Source: Rhizopus arrhizus (lineage: Eukaryota > Mucoromycota > Mucoromycetes > Mucorales > Rhizopodaceae). From it: a stretch of DNA of 64,000 bases. The position numbers and the translations under genes were made by a program. The DNA is taken from assembly GCA_024220505.1 (NCBI GenBank), contig JAKZZE010000004.1:1984001-2048000 (forward strand), read 5' to 3'. This document shows positions 1 to 12,157 of the stretch, one piece after another; the stretch's first letter is position 1, and every line of letters starts with the position of its first letter. The notes beneath the pieces are model-generated. The model was not told the DNA's origin and ran no database searches. It was given only the letters and a program-made list of their open reading frames with translations.

Positions 1-1430
1 ACTAAACAACAAAAAGAGCCCAAAGTAATACATAAAGAAATTTGAAGTGACTATAAAAATATATTATACAATCATACAATAACAACTGTTGCTCAACAAC
101 TAGATCACCAAACACCAACTGTGTATATTGAACAGTTCAGCAGGAAAGCTTGTCAAGTAACTTATCATTCCTTGAACCTAAGTTATAAATGTCGGTCATA
201 ATTAGTAAAACCATTGAAGGGCTTCTGGAAAGAAGTCATTAAAAGCAAATTTTAAATCTACTCTAAAAAACAGCAAACACTAACAATAAGAAACTATTTA
301 GATAGTTCCATAGCATTAGATCAATATAGCTTGAATACGTTTTTAAATAAAAGAATATGGGGTCAATATGTATTGCCAATCATCATCTAATATTAGCACT
401 TATCTTGCTAAATCGCGTATTTATTCATATACTACTATTACCCATTGTCATTTTATAAGAGAGTATCTAAGATCATACTATGCATCTATGCGATCCCCAC
501 AATTTTCTATCAGATCATGCTGATGTACAAAGTACCCATTTAAAGAATAGCTTATATACAAATGTCTGAATACGATATCTCAGTAATACATTAAAGGTAC
601 GTAATCATGATATAAAACTAAATCTTCTCTTCATCCATGCAGTTCAGAGCCTAAATATTAAGTAAATTGTTTATGCTTTAACAAAGAGCCGGTTAAGGAA
701 GTAAATATTATATGAAGTAAACAAAATACCAGCGGGATTTGTGCTATTGTCTCACTAAGCATGTGATATAATAGTAAAAGAAAAAAAAAAAAAAGAAAAA
801 GAAAAAAAACTTTGATGTGTCCATATTTGTCACAGATTTCAATTAAACCAAAACTTTATACATTGACTTTCTAATCAACCTATTTGTGTACAAAACTTCT
901 GTTTTGATTTACAAATGAGCGAGAATAGAAATTTTAATGTTAATCTGTAGCAACTTACTAGACCTAAACTTGAATATTTCATCAAAAAAAAAAAAAAAAA
1001 AAAAAAAATCAAATTATAAAACATACCATTATCTTAAAAGTCCTTCACTGTATCAACTTTAAATCTTTATTAAATTATAATATACAAATTCCTTGAACAG
1101 ATAGACACTTAAGCTTTATGAAAGAAACTAAATTTAATAAAAGCAGTGCTCGAAGCCTCTTTCAATTGAAATTAGATAAATTACTGCAAGCGCATGCAAA
1201 TGCATTAATGCTACTAATGACTTTTATTTATATTCTTATGCGTATCCTGAAACAATAGACACAAATAAAAGTGTATAAAACAGAAAATAAGAATTTTAAA
1301 ATTCTATTGTTTATAGATCAGACTGGAGCAATTCTGTGAAACATGAATTATGCTCTTTTCTTTTATCTTCTGGACTGAATAAAAGGTATAGTAACACTTA
1401 CACTCAGTCTGAACTCATATGATCATACAT
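1..1430. other. AT-rich non-coding stretch
   Basis: I see no open frame or conserved motif on either strand. The stretch holds long A runs near 781-808 and 985-1008. It may include the downstream or upstream flank of a gene lying outside the window. Confidence 0.5.
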
Positions 1431-1433
1431 GTA

Positions 1434-1440
1434 TATATAA
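1434..1440 (+). promoter_or_regulatory. TATA-like box of the 1,488 gene
   Basis: TATATAA lies 48 bp before the ATG at 1,488 and is followed by a pyrimidine-rich leader. Its position argues that the in-frame ATG at 1,419, which lies upstream of the box, is not the translation start. Confidence 0.45.
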
Positions 1441-1487
1441 GAAATAGTCATCATTTCTTCTTTCTTCTTTTCTCTCAATTCATTAAA

Positions 1488-2021
1488 ATGTCAACAGTAA
1501 TCAAGCCATCCAGTTTCAACAGATCTTCTCCGATCATATTTCCATCTTCTTCACCTACGCCTAAATTGTATGCCACTCTTTCAAAAAAGATACCAGAGGT
1601 AGAGCCATGGCAAGATGCTACATTAGACTTCTGCCAAAGTCCAAATCTATTTGGCTATGAAGACAGCATATTAAAAATGAGGGAAAAGTACCATTTGTCA
1701 AGTACAGATTCGCCCTTATCTATGGTTAGTGATATTCAATTGGAAGAATCAGACCATTTATTAAATGAAGAAGTCCCAACTTCTTCTGTTGTCCTATCGA
1801 AATCTCCTATAAAAAGTATTGAATTACATCAAGCGGCTTCGTTGTCATCATCTGATGAAGAAAATGTTTACAAACAAGCTTCAATTGAATGTCCAACGAC
1901 TATAAAGACAACAAAACATTTTATTGATTTTCCTGATGCAATTGAATTAAAGAATAGAAGGTTTGGTAGCTTTAGGAAAGTTATCATATCAAAGATGAAG
2001 AAAGCTACAATAGGCATTTAA
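1488..2021 (+). CDS. hypothetical protein, 177 aa
   Basis: This is a single-exon frame. I chose the ATG at 1,488 (protein begins MSTVIKPSS) because the longer in-frame start at 1,419 would add a hydrophobic stretch coded upstream of a TATA-like box and a CT-rich leader. The protein is rich in Ser, Thr and acidic residues, with several SP/TP dipeptides and a basic C-terminus (RRFGSFRKVIISKMKKA). No domain is recognised, and it looks mostly disordered. It is convergent with the carboxypeptidase gene, with only 46 bp between the two stop codons, so their 3' UTRs probably overlap. The function is unknown; it could be a lineage-specific regulatory protein. Confidence 0.6.
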   Translation: MSTVIKPSSFNRSSPIIFPSSSPTPKLYATLSKKIPEVEPWQDATLDFCQSPNLFGYEDSILKMREKYHLSSTDSPLSMVSDIQLEESDHLLNEEVPTSSVVLSKSPIKSIELHQAASLSSSDEENVYKQASIECPTTIKTTKHFIDFPDAIELKNRRFGSFRKVIISKMKKATIGI

Positions 2022-2067
2022 AGAAAATGTGTATAAACAAGAATAAATATACTTTGAAAGCAATTTC

Positions 2068-4746
2068 TTAGTGAAATTTGTTCCTCTTTGAATTAGGTGT
2101 TTCTTCCCAGTCTGCAAAGTCTTCGAAGTCACTTTCTTCATCTTCATCGTGATCAGCTATTGTAAAACCGTCTGTTGGCTGCTTAAGCTGTTGATTATTG
2201 AAGTGTGATTCTTCTTCAGAATCTTCCGCTTCAAATATAGTAGGAGTTTCAACTACCAGTTCGTCACTATGCACAGTATATTAGTTATGCGCACATTTTA
2301 TTTCAAAATGAAATAGCAATTGCTTACAGTTCATTCGTTTCATCTTGGTCTCCTAAGCGTAAGTTCTTCTTCTTTCCATGAATAGCCTTGTGCTTAAACA
2401 AATTCATGACAGAAGCTACAATACCTGGTTTTCGAACTCCTTCGCGTTCCTGTCTTGGAGCGCCACCAAATTCTTCGGTAGGAGACAGTTTTCTTCTTCT
2501 GGTGCACCAACAGCAACAAAGCACAAGAGCAAAAAGTGAGATAATTGCCAGAGCACCTGTAACCCAATTATAATACATGGGCCATTTTTCAGGATTCGAA
2601 TCTTGTTCACTGTTCACTTCTTCATTTGCTTTGTCTGTATCCTCATGTGATTTTTCATCTTCTTGGATGGTATCTTCATGAGTTTTTTTACCTTGTTCTA
2701 TTTCATCCACTTGTTCAGAATCACCTACTTTACTATGTTTTCCTTTGACTTTGCTATGACCAACTCCCATAAATCGGTTCATCATATCAAGACACTCGAT
2801 AGGTTTATCATATGGAACCATATGACTTCCATCTTTAATAATCACATAGGTTAGGTTACGATCCTGGGTATAGTACCCTGTTATTTTGCCCTCTATTTCC
2901 CATGTCTCTCTTATAGTTCCTTTCTATTATTTTTTTAATTGTAAAATAACCCGCCATTTGCTTAGTATTCATTCTATTGCATTTACCTTAAAGCCTTTAG
3001 AGCCACTCCATGTCATATTGCCAATTAAATATTCTATACCCAAGCTATTACATATTAAATCGTATTCACCACTAAGAATATAAATGTAAGAGTTTCTGTA
3101 TACCACTTTTAAACAACTCCTTACCTGTAAAGCAACACGGGAATTTCTTCCAATATATCAGGCAAAAGCTAGTCAAAGTTAGCAATAGGTTTATATTATT
3201 ATTCATATTGTATTTACCTGATCCGCAGGAGGACTCTTATCTTCATTTAAAGCTGAAGATACAAGTGAAGTACACTCTTTCCAGCCTAAAGCTTGCTTCT
3301 CCGCATGAATTGCTCTTTTTACTTCTTTAAGCTAGATTGAGGTTATTTGTTGTTTTTTGAAAGAGATTGTTATTGCTTACTCTCAAATAGCTCGTCACAT
3401 CTGACAACTCATATGGCCAAGATAATCCGCATTCAGGATAAGGTTCATCCTTCATGCGAATATCATAAACATTCATACAAACCATTTTGCCTTCCTTATT
3501 TCTAAAGCTTAAAAGTTAATTCTCTTTACCTCTTTCCTTATTTATATTTACTCTCGAGTATTGCTGTCTGTTATGTCTGTTAATACTCTTTCACAGGAAC
3601 TGATATGAATTGTTTCTTCCTTTTCTATGTCTTCCTGACATTGTTTAAAATGACCAGTCATAATGTTCTAGAGTAGCAGTTTAGTTCAGTGTTTAAAAAA
3701 TTAAAATATTACTTACTCGGCGATCTTTTTCTATAAGCCCTTTTTGCATGCTAAAATCATAATAAGCGCTATACTTGTTTATTTTTCGATTAAATAAGAA
3801 TTCACTGTATATACTCTTTTTCTTCATGTTACCTGATGCTTAGGTGATATCCAGCCATTTCCAATAGCAATTCCTTTTATATTATACTGCTTTTTTTCCT
3901 TGTTTAGATCCAACAGACGGGATGCAAAATAAGGTATATATGATCCAGCAAAACTTTCTCCAGCAATATATAAAGATTGTTGACGTAATTTTGGAAATAT
4001 CGTAAAGAGTTTGTCCACAAATTCAACAAATTCATCTGTGATCTGTGTCATATTATGCATATAACTACTTGTATCTGCGAAACTGAAACCAGTTCCGACG
4101 GGTTGATCCACTGTAAAAAATATACATAAGCTACCGCCAAAGAAAGATAAAGTCAGCTCTTTTCTCCCTTACCATATACATTAGTTGCATAGTTTTGCCA
4201 TCCACCCTCATTAATTTCCAACGATAAGTCTTTCTTTACTCTAAAAGGACCGTTTTCCAAGAATAGGCCATCCATACTAAATTGGGCTAAGTAATTCTAT
4301 TTTTTATTTTTATTTTTATTTCACCTTGAGCAGCCAGGTCCACCATTCAGCCATATTACCTATATTTCTCCCCTCTATTATTAGTCTTTTTCTTTTACTT
4401 TTGTATATATCGTTCTACGTACGAGATTTTCAGGATCTGTCTTTTGTTCTTGTTCTAGCATCCAAAAGAATATATTGGAGTTAGTTTCTTTTGATAGTTC
4501 AATATGCCTTTGTATATACATATTAGAGGCTACATAAACATTAGAGCATTTTTTTTTTTTTACCCAGCGTATTGTGAAAACCCGAGAGTTGTAATATCGA
4601 TTCCTGGCAATGAGGTTATTTTGTAATCTGCCGCTATGTTGCAGTAACTGAGTAAATAAGCAGTGGTACATCTATTAAAATAACCGCTTACCGTTTTGGC
4701 ATATAACTCCAACCGCTGTCAGAGATGCAACAAGTAACCTTCTCAT
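2068..4746 (-). CDS. kex1: Kex1-type serine carboxypeptidase (S10), 14 exons, 652 aa
   Basis: Exons (minus, in order): 4746-4692, 4633-4564, 4507-4423, 4359-4325, 4276-4173, 4110-3833, 3773-3717, 3667-3552, 3501-3381, 3331-3218, 3168-3125, 3071-2987, 2923-2328, 2266-2068. They join in one frame of 1,959 nt. The protein starts with a short signal peptide, then shows the S10 hallmarks QYAGHI and WLNGGPGCSS, the nucleophile motif GESFAG (Ser about 169), Asp about 364 in SGEYDLICN, and His about 422 in DGSHMVPYDKP. A highly charged stretch, one membrane helix (WVTGALAIISLFALVLCC) and an acidic cytosolic tail follow. This layout is that of late-Golgi Kex1, which trims C-terminal Lys/Arg after Kex2 cleavage. 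The acceptors at 4,507 (AAAG) and 3,773 (CAAG) are the least certain junctions. The gene symbol is by homology of layout. Confidence 0.88.
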
Positions 4747-5177
4747 TAGATCTTGATAAACAAAAAAGTCGAAAACAAAATAACAGAAGGCATCAAATTT
4801 GTATCTCGTTTTCTAAGCCCCGATCATGCCGTTAAACAATGATAAACGGTAATGTATATTGAGTTTATTTCCCATATGAGTAAAGGAAAAGTCTACTTAA
4901 TGAATGTCATTGTGTTTTCTCGCTGGATCTACTACCGAATTAATATAATATTCTACATTAATAATCCTCTATCTTTAGCCTCAATAGTGATTCCAGGTAC
5001 ACACCGAAAAGTTTTTTAGTCTACAAATTATTTATCCATTTTTGTATTGCCGTTAAAGTGAAGACTACATATTGCCTAATAAGTAGGATAAATCATGTTG
5101 AACAAGGCAAGAAGATTTGAATTTTATGTATTAAACACGGCCATTTTTATTATAGCCCAATGCTTGAGAATACAATA
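4747..5177. other. intergenic, kex1 upstream region
   Basis: The stretch lies between the kex1 start and the stop of the coiled-coil gene. It presumably contains the kex1 promoter. I see no convincing element. Confidence 0.4.
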
Positions 5178-6926
5178 CTAAGATGATAATTTTCCCAACT
5201 TGCCCACTAGGGCTACATTTTTTCCGTATAGTATGAGCGATTCTTCTTTTAGTGTCATGTTCTTTTGATACAGGATTTCAAGATTGCTATGCATCTGTAC
5301 TTGCTTCAGCCTATGCTCCAGTAATAACTGTTGCATTCTCTTTTCGTATTCTTCGCTAATCTTTTGTCTCTCGATATTCATTTCCGTTTTATGTCTTTCT
5401 TCCATACAATCTAATTCTTCCTGTAAATCCACTATTTTCCATGACAATTCTCTAATTTCTTTGTACACATTTACCAGGTTAATGTCGTGCTTTTTTTGGA
5501 ATTCTTTTAATTGTGCCTGTTTCCACATTCTTTGTTCTTTTTCCACAGTTTGCATAAACTCTTGATGTATACATTGCTTATTTCTTTTTGAAAGTTCTTG
5601 CTTGAATTTATCTTGTAAATCCACCATACAATCATTCAAATCGACCAGCTGTTGGTGATGATACTTTTCTAACTGATACACTCTAGCCCTTTGAATTACT
5701 CCATCTGATTTAGCTGCTTTGAGGGCCATCTGAAGCGCATACGTGTCTATCTCATCAACACTAGAACACTCAGAAAGCTCTAGTAATTCTATTTTTCTCA
5801 TAAGCTGTTCATTTGATAGCTGCAGCCTTGATATATCCTGTCTCATATTCTTTACGAGCACCTGATTAGCTTCTTCGGTAGCTTTTAATCCTTCTCTCAC
5901 GCTTGTTAAAGCCAGGGTTTGTCTTTTACATTCGCGATCCAAATCTGTAGCTTGCCGCTCTGCTTCATTCAGTAACAGACGAACAGCTTCCATTTCTCCA
6001 TCTTGTTCTTCGTTTTCGCGGCTTCTGTGAATGGCTTCCAGACCTGCTTTAAGCCTTGCTGCTTGATTTTTAAAACGTGATTTTTGCTGCCTTGTGTCCT
6101 CTATTTCTTCCATCATGTTCTCCATTTCTCTCCTCACAATTTCCACTGTCAATTCAAATTCATCTCTTTCCTCTTTACAGGCTGATAGCATGTCTTCCAA
6201 ACTTTTCACTTGGGCCGCGTATGTGCTGCGACTTTTTACCAGTTTTCTTTGGCAATGAGCATGGCTCATTTTGTCTTGTTTTTGCTTCTTTAAAATAAAT
6301 GACATATCTGTTTCCAACATTTTGTTTTTTGTCAAACTTTTCTGCAACGCGTCCAGTAGCCGTTGTACTCTACTTTGTTCCCTCATCATCTTTTCATGTT
6401 CTTTCAGTGCCATTTTGTAATTTTGTACCTCCCATGCCTGAATCCCCTCCAATATCTCTTGACAAAGTTCGCTATGTGGGTCATTGCTGTGGTCATAAAT
6501 GAACGATTTTAATCGAAACAAGAAGACAGGGGTTACATCTTCACCTTCATGATCGTCGTCTGCTAGCCGGTCTTGATCATCAAATAAATTCGGCAGCTCA
6601 CTGCCCGTCAAGCTTTGCCAAATGTCCTTTGGTTGGCTCACTCCTTTTTCGTGCGATGATAAGAATTGATCAATATGTTTACTGAGTTGCACAAAAATAG
6701 ACTTGTCTTGTTTTTGCTTTAAAATAATCAGTTGACTTTCTAAATCCATCTCTCGTTTTACGTATTGCTGAATCTCACTTTCTAATATCTGTACTCTCTT
6801 TTCTAGTCCATCAATGACTTGATATAATGATGATTTTGTGGATGAGCAGCGGCGTATCAGCGTGGGTGTATTTAGTACGGTATCTGCTTCACTAAGAGAA
6901 TCGTCTGTTGTGATGTCAATCTCCAT
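5178..6926 (-). CDS. long coiled-coil protein, 582 aa, function unknown
   Basis: This is an uninterrupted single-exon frame. The N-terminal 30 residues are acidic and Ser/Thr-rich. From about residue 35 to the end the sequence has continuous heptad-like spacing of Leu/Ile/Met with charged residues. It breaks only around 95-150, an acidic loop with DDQDRLADDDHEGEDVTP. No catalytic or membrane segment is seen. Such proteins usually serve as cytoskeletal, spindle-pole or vesicle-tethering scaffolds, but I cannot place this one. The long open frame and a normal ATG with an A-rich upstream sequence support a real gene. Confidence 0.75.
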   Translation of the reverse strand: MEIDITTDDSLSEADTVLNTPTLIRRCSSTKSSLYQVIDGLEKRVQILESEIQQYVKREMDLESQLIILKQKQDKSIFVQLSKHIDQFLSSHEKGVSQPKDIWQSLTGSELPNLFDDQDRLADDDHEGEDVTPVFLFRLKSFIYDHSNDPHSELCQEILEGIQAWEVQNYKMALKEHEKMMREQSRVQRLLDALQKSLTKNKMLETDMSFILKKQKQDKMSHAHCQRKLVKSRSTYAAQVKSLEDMLSACKEERDEFELTVEIVRREMENMMEEIEDTRQQKSRFKNQAARLKAGLEAIHRSRENEEQDGEMEAVRLLLNEAERQATDLDRECKRQTLALTSVREGLKATEEANQVLVKNMRQDISRLQLSNEQLMRKIELLELSECSSVDEIDTYALQMALKAAKSDGVIQRARVYQLEKYHHQQLVDLNDCMVDLQDKFKQELSKRNKQCIHQEFMQTVEKEQRMWKQAQLKEFQKKHDINLVNVYKEIRELSWKIVDLQEELDCMEERHKTEMNIERQKISEEYEKRMQQLLLEHRLKQVQMHSNLEILYQKNMTLKEESLILYGKNVALVGKLGKLSS

Positions 6927-7873
6927 ATTAATTTTATTTATTCAAATATAACAAACAAAAAAGAAGAAAAAGCAAAATCAGAAAAGAGAGGGAGAAATAA
7001 TTAGGATCCTTTTTATTTATTTGCGTATGCAATTGTTTCCCCTTCCTCCCCCTTAATCTATAATTTTACCTTGAAGGCCACTAAAAAGGACACTTAAAAT
7101 TTTTTCAATATCTATAAAAATCTTTCAGTAATAATAAGATTCTGTTTTCTAGTAACCATTGCTATTATATTTCAATCATATTCAAACAATGACAAAACCT
7201 GTTTTTAATACCCATTCCATTTGCAGCAGACAAAACTTCCTTTTCAGGACAATTGATAACCATAAGTTCCTGACCTAATGGTTCCCTGGACAGTGAGTCC
7301 GTGTAACATTGCAAGTTCATTTTATAATAAAAGCTCATGCCAGGGAACTGAGAGGAAATCCGTTCTATTCACGTAAAATTATTTTACTGTGATTTGGCCT
7401 TTTTGTAGTCTAAAAACGAATTAGCTTATTTTTACTATAGTTCCTTTTCAATGACTTCAAAGGCTTTCATTCTAAAGTCTACAAGACGTACTTCTGTAAG
7501 GAATAACTTTCATAAATGTCAGGACTTAGTTGTTAACATGACTTCTACTGTAATGTAGACAATAATATAATGATTGATCCCTTCATTAGAAAATAAAACT
7601 TAAAGGGTTTATTGACGAATTATAAATAGTCTAATCAGGTTTATGCAAAGGAATACGGAGACAAGTTTATTACCGAGCCGAGACCTTGTTTAGTGGGCAT
7701 TTTGGTTATAAAGAACGTGAAAAAAAAAAAAAAAAAAAACTATTAAATAGTTGCATTGTTACATAGACAAATACATTTGTTTAAATAGGGAGGGTATAAA
7801 GATTATAGCTGTTCCTTTTTGCTAAGGTATAGGTATAGGATAAACAGTGAAGAAAATAAAGTTACATTAGCAC
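6927..7873. other. intergenic, no feature seen
   Basis: AT-rich DNA with a long A run around 7,720-7,739. No ORF, tRNA-like fold or repeat was recognised. Confidence 0.4.
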
Positions 7874-8792
7874 CTATAAGTCAATATACAAGAGATGTGA
7901 AAACAGACTAATTAGTGAATCTACACGAGTGGTTCGGAGATTTATGTTTTTGCTATATTCACACAACCCAATACTTTCATCTCTTTTCGAGTAATCATTT
8001 ATATTAGCATCTGGGGATTGAAAGATAACGCTATCCATATGAGGCATCAATTCATAGTTACAAGCACGCATTTCTCCACATAAAGGTTCAGCATGATTAA
8101 ACATTTGACAAATTTCAGTTGCCAAATCACCTATGTCTACAGCAGCATAATCTTTGTCTAAAATATTTTTTAGAATGACTGATTGAAGAATACAATGAGC
8201 TTTAGAGACTATTACCTTCAGACACATTGCTAATACAAGTCAGTGAACCGGATTGCATATGACTGGCATGAGGCTTGCAGATAACAGGAAAAGTATTCCT
8301 GTCTGATTTTGTCAAATAATCACCCGTGTCTTGGGGATCACCTATAGAGCAGACCATTATTTGACCTTTTGATTCTTCAGGGTGACTTAATTTTTTATGC
8401 CAGTGAACATCACTTTGTATGTCTTGTAGTAACCACTTTATAAATCGATTACGGCTGACTCGATATGCTTTATTTGCTTTCTTTCCAACCCCACCAAGTT
8501 GGTCATCTTTACTGTTGAACGCTGTGTTATTATCTATGCTGATCTCGTCGTTAACGCCCATTTCTTTATCAAAATTTTCAAATCGTTCAGAGGACACATA
8601 TTTCTTGAAATAAGCCAAGTTCACATAAAGATATTTCTCCGGCTGTTCAATAGTGTCAGGTCCTGTATCTTGCTCATAAACGCTGAAGGAGATGTCCTGT
8701 TTTTTCAAAGCATTCGCCAGTACAAGTCCAGCTAAACCACCTCCAAAAATGAGGATTTTGTGTAGCGAGCTTTTGACTTTAAAATGAATCAT
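7874..8792 (-). CDS. short FAD-dependent monooxygenase-like protein, possibly decayed
   Basis: Exons 8792-8216 and 8157-7874, with a 58-bp intron (GTAATAG to TTTTAG), join into 286 codons plus stop. The N-terminus has a classic dinucleotide-binding fold: KILIFGGGLAGLVLANALKK followed by an acidic residue in SVYEQD. An Arg in RVSRNRFIKWLL matches the region that contacts FAD in PHBH-type monooxygenases. The later GD motif (Asp contacting FAD ribose) and the DxAH region are not visible, and the protein is far shorter than the usual 400 or more residues. It is either a truncated, diverging gene or a pseudogene whose middle and C-terminus have been lost. Without transcript data the second exon is a guess supported only by frame. 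Confidence 0.5.
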
Positions 8793-9945
8793 ACTAAATA
8801 ATCTATTTTTTTTTGAAAGAAAAAGAATGTTGAATGATTTTTATTCTATTTCTAATTTAAATAAAATTCATGCTAGAGGGCGCTGAACCGGAATCAGGAA
8901 AGCCCCACCGCAGTTCCGCGCATGGCCGCATTTTGCCGCTTTGCCTTAAAAAAGATCAGCTTGTGTAACGAATATCCGTACTTTTGAAAGGAAAAAAAAA
9001 AGAAATAAAGCACCAAAAATTATATTCTACACTGAGTACAATTCTCTGTTGGCAAAAGAGGTCTTTATTTTTTCGTATACAAATTATGTTACCTAAAGCA
9101 CTATTTACTGTAACATTCCTCATATACGACAAAAGTATACATTTATACCTACTTCATATGCTATAAACAAGGGGAATGGCCAAAGACTACCTTATTTCTA
9201 AGGACTTTATTATATGTCAGTCTTAGGTCTTTCATTAGCTTTCAGTTTAGCCTGTAAATGGCATAAAAATCCAAAAAGATCTTAGACAAGTTCATAAATG
9301 CTTCTTGCTAAACTTCATATTACTAAGGTGGGGAATATGAAGTACAAAACTCGTGTCTGTGTGTATTTGTTTACTCGAAAAACTCATAGCATTTCTTTCC
9401 CTCTAAATAATTAGCTGCGCGGTCGCATTATACAAGTCACTAGTATAATAAACTGACTATAATTCTTTGTTCTTTTCTTGCTTTTCATAAAAGGTTATAA
9501 TCCTAGGTCTAAATTTGATTTTCGTAGATGATATCATAGACTTAAACTAAGAAGTGTAATCATTTCGAGTTTCACAAAAAAAATGAAGTGGCGTTATGAG
9601 AAACCCTTTGATCAGGTGCTTTGTCTAAGCGAAAATACAAGGATAGCTCTTTCACTGTTAAGGAAGAACGAGGGATCTGTGTCATTCATATGCTAGTCGA
9701 TATAACGCTAAATTAGTTAATTTTTCATGACAAAAACTTGCTTATTCTCGACAATGATAGGTTTATAAAGAACTCATATTAGTCCAAGGCATAAATTATG
9801 TAAATTTTTGTCAATTCACACTCTGTTGAATTATTATTGGCCTAAAAAAAACCATGCAAACCCTAATGCTGCTATATTGCTGGGTTCATAAAAGTTTAAA
9901 TAAGCTTGACATTTACCCCACTTTTTTTTCTTTTGTTAAATAGCA
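8793..9945. other. intergenic between divergent genes, with a GC-rich patch
   Basis: The stretch separates two divergently transcribed genes. A patch at about 8,876-8,948 is far more GC-rich than its surroundings and lies about 90 bp upstream of the FAD-protein ATG. It could be a promoter element. Nothing else is recognised. Confidence 0.4.
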
Positions 9946-12157
9946 ATGGCTACAATCCTATTTACATTAAACTCGAATTATTATAATTGCCCTCAACGGG
10001 TTCCTCTTACCGAAGACAATGTTCAACCTACATTCAGAAGATTATCAGAGCAATCTGAAAGACGTCGATCAGAACAACGTCGAAAATCAGAAGCATCCAT
10101 CGAGAGAGCATCTATGGCTGAAAGACTTTCATCTGTTCGACAAGGAAGGTTCCCATCCAATCAACAAATAAACGCTTCTATTAGCAAGTTCTTGAATAGT
10201 CGTGTGATACAATCTCAACCAATGTCAGAAGATGGACAGCTTGTACTGAAGGATATTCAGGCTCTTTTGATTGCACTTCAAAGGGCTCTCTTTTTAAAGA
10301 ATTCAGATGAGTTATTTCAATCTATGATATATCATACAAAAAGATCAACTGAGCTATTAGATGCAGGTAAAACAGATTTTTCTTTTTTCCTTAAACAAAA
10401 CAAACTAATTTTTTATATGCAGACAACGATGAATTAACCATAGGAATTTTTGCTGTGTTGAAGATTATAAAGTTCTTCTTGTTTGATGCATGCTTTAAGG
10501 ATTTATTAAGCAACATCTTATTAGCAGCCCAAACTATTCTAGTTGAAGGGAATATGTCTGATCTTTTGATTCGTGAAGATGCTGTACGTACAACTCAAGC
10601 AAGCTCTAGTAATCAGGGAAAGGAAACATATGATGCGAAGCCAAGCAATTCTCATGATAACAAGGTTCATGAGCATGTAATGAGCTGTTTAAGAAATACA
10701 TTTGCCACACTGAAGAAGCATCATGAATATGAATCTCCTCTTAAGACGCTTTTGAAATTACTCATTTTATGGACAAACCGTCTGGCCTTGGGCACTTCTG
10801 CTGATGATTCAATCCAATTTGATCAAGCGGGCACCATTAACTCTACAGCAACTAGACAAGATAAGGAATTGGCAGCGTCAGAAGCAAAAGAGGTGTTTGA
10901 ACGATGGACTGCGGGTATAGAACTGGATCCTTTCTTGAAAAAACTAAATGATCTCGCGTGTGCCGTCAAGAATGATCCTCAGCTTTCTGATCTCTATGAC
11001 CGAACCCGAGCTCTTTCTGAACAATCATATCAAGGCAACTTTGACAAACAATCTTGGTCTCAAATCATTGTCGAGTTACAAGGCTCTTCTAATATTGCGA
11101 AATATCGTCAAAAGATGATGGATTTAATCGACGAGGCTCAGGTTATCCTTCAAGCTTTCAAGAACGATGCAATCTCCAAGGAAATTTCTGAAAAACTTTA
11201 TTCTCTTCATCAGCATTTGTGGTAAATATTGTCACGTGATGATATCGTTTATCAATAGAAAACACGCTAAACACGTTGATTTAGGAAGGACAAGGCCATC
11301 TTGAAACCTCATTTACTTGATGATCTTAAAATGACTCTACTCCCTGCTTTGATTGAACAAATCAAGTACATTCCTTTGCCTCAGTTAGTCATTAATGACA
11401 ATGACCAGTATGAAGTCATCATTGACAGCATGATCTTACCGGGAGATACCTTAATGCCTGAAACGATCGAATTCAAGGTAAAATAGATTCAAGGTAAAAA
11501 ATAAAAGTTCCTTAAGGTTTATTTAGATCGACGATTACCTAAAGTTTTTCCCCCATGCTCAACAAGGATCATCTAGTGTACAGGGTTTATTTATTCATCT
11601 AAGTGGTATACAGACATCTATGGAAGACGTCAGTTTTTGTTACAAACGTCAAACTGGATTCTTGGGCTTAAAAGATTCCGGAATTGCTTCTGTTAATGTA
11701 AACGATGAAAATAAGTCATCAATATAACCATATGTTAATTATTTTATATAGATCAATGGGCTCTCATTATCTGTACGACTAATAAGTGATTCAGAAGACC
11801 GTTCGCACAGATTCCAGGTGGAAAGCTGTGTTTGTAATATCAGCAAACTCGAGGTGCATGTGAAGGAAAGTAAACACAAGTAAGATGAAAGATAGCTATG
11901 TTTCTAACAGATGTCTAATTTTGATCTCTCTACAAAGCAACTTGTATAAGGTGTTCAACCCAGTTCTGACTGGTATGGTCAAGCGACAGATGGCAAAGGA
12001 AATAGAGAACAGTGTGATTCAAATGTTTAATAAGGGAGACGCAAAGCTAACAAAACATTTGGGAGGTCGAAGGAAAAGTAGAAAAGAAAAGAGACGTGGT
12101 AGTTTTATTTCTCAAATTGCACAATCTGTAAATCATAAAATTATTGGAATTCAATAA
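9946..12157 (+). CDS. HAM1-like (BPI-fold-like) protein, six exons, 643 aa
   Basis: Exons 9946-10366, 10423-11221, 11285-11477, 11527-11697, 11752-11879 and 11938-12157 join in frame (1,932 nt) with GT-AG introns of 49-63 bp. The N-terminal part is helical and charged, including an RRxSEQRRKSE stretch. The C-terminal half carries the pattern I associate with the fungal HAM1_N/HAM1_C families: IPLPQLVINDNDQYEVIID, then FKKQTGF-like YKRQTGFLGLKDSGIA, then ESKHNNLYKVFNPVLTG and a basic tail. These proteins resemble BPI/SMP-type lipid-binding folds, so a role at membranes or in lipid handling is plausible but inferred. The family name is from memory of motif order and no search was run. Confidence 0.75.

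Noticed and set aside
1419..1487. Earlier ATG for the 1,488 gene
   Set aside because: It lies upstream of the TATA-like box and codes AT-driven hydrophobic residues.
2068..2274. Separate small acidic protein at the 3' end of kex1
   Set aside because: It joins in frame to the membrane-anchored exon by a normal 61-bp intron and matches the acidic cytosolic tail of Kex1 proteins.
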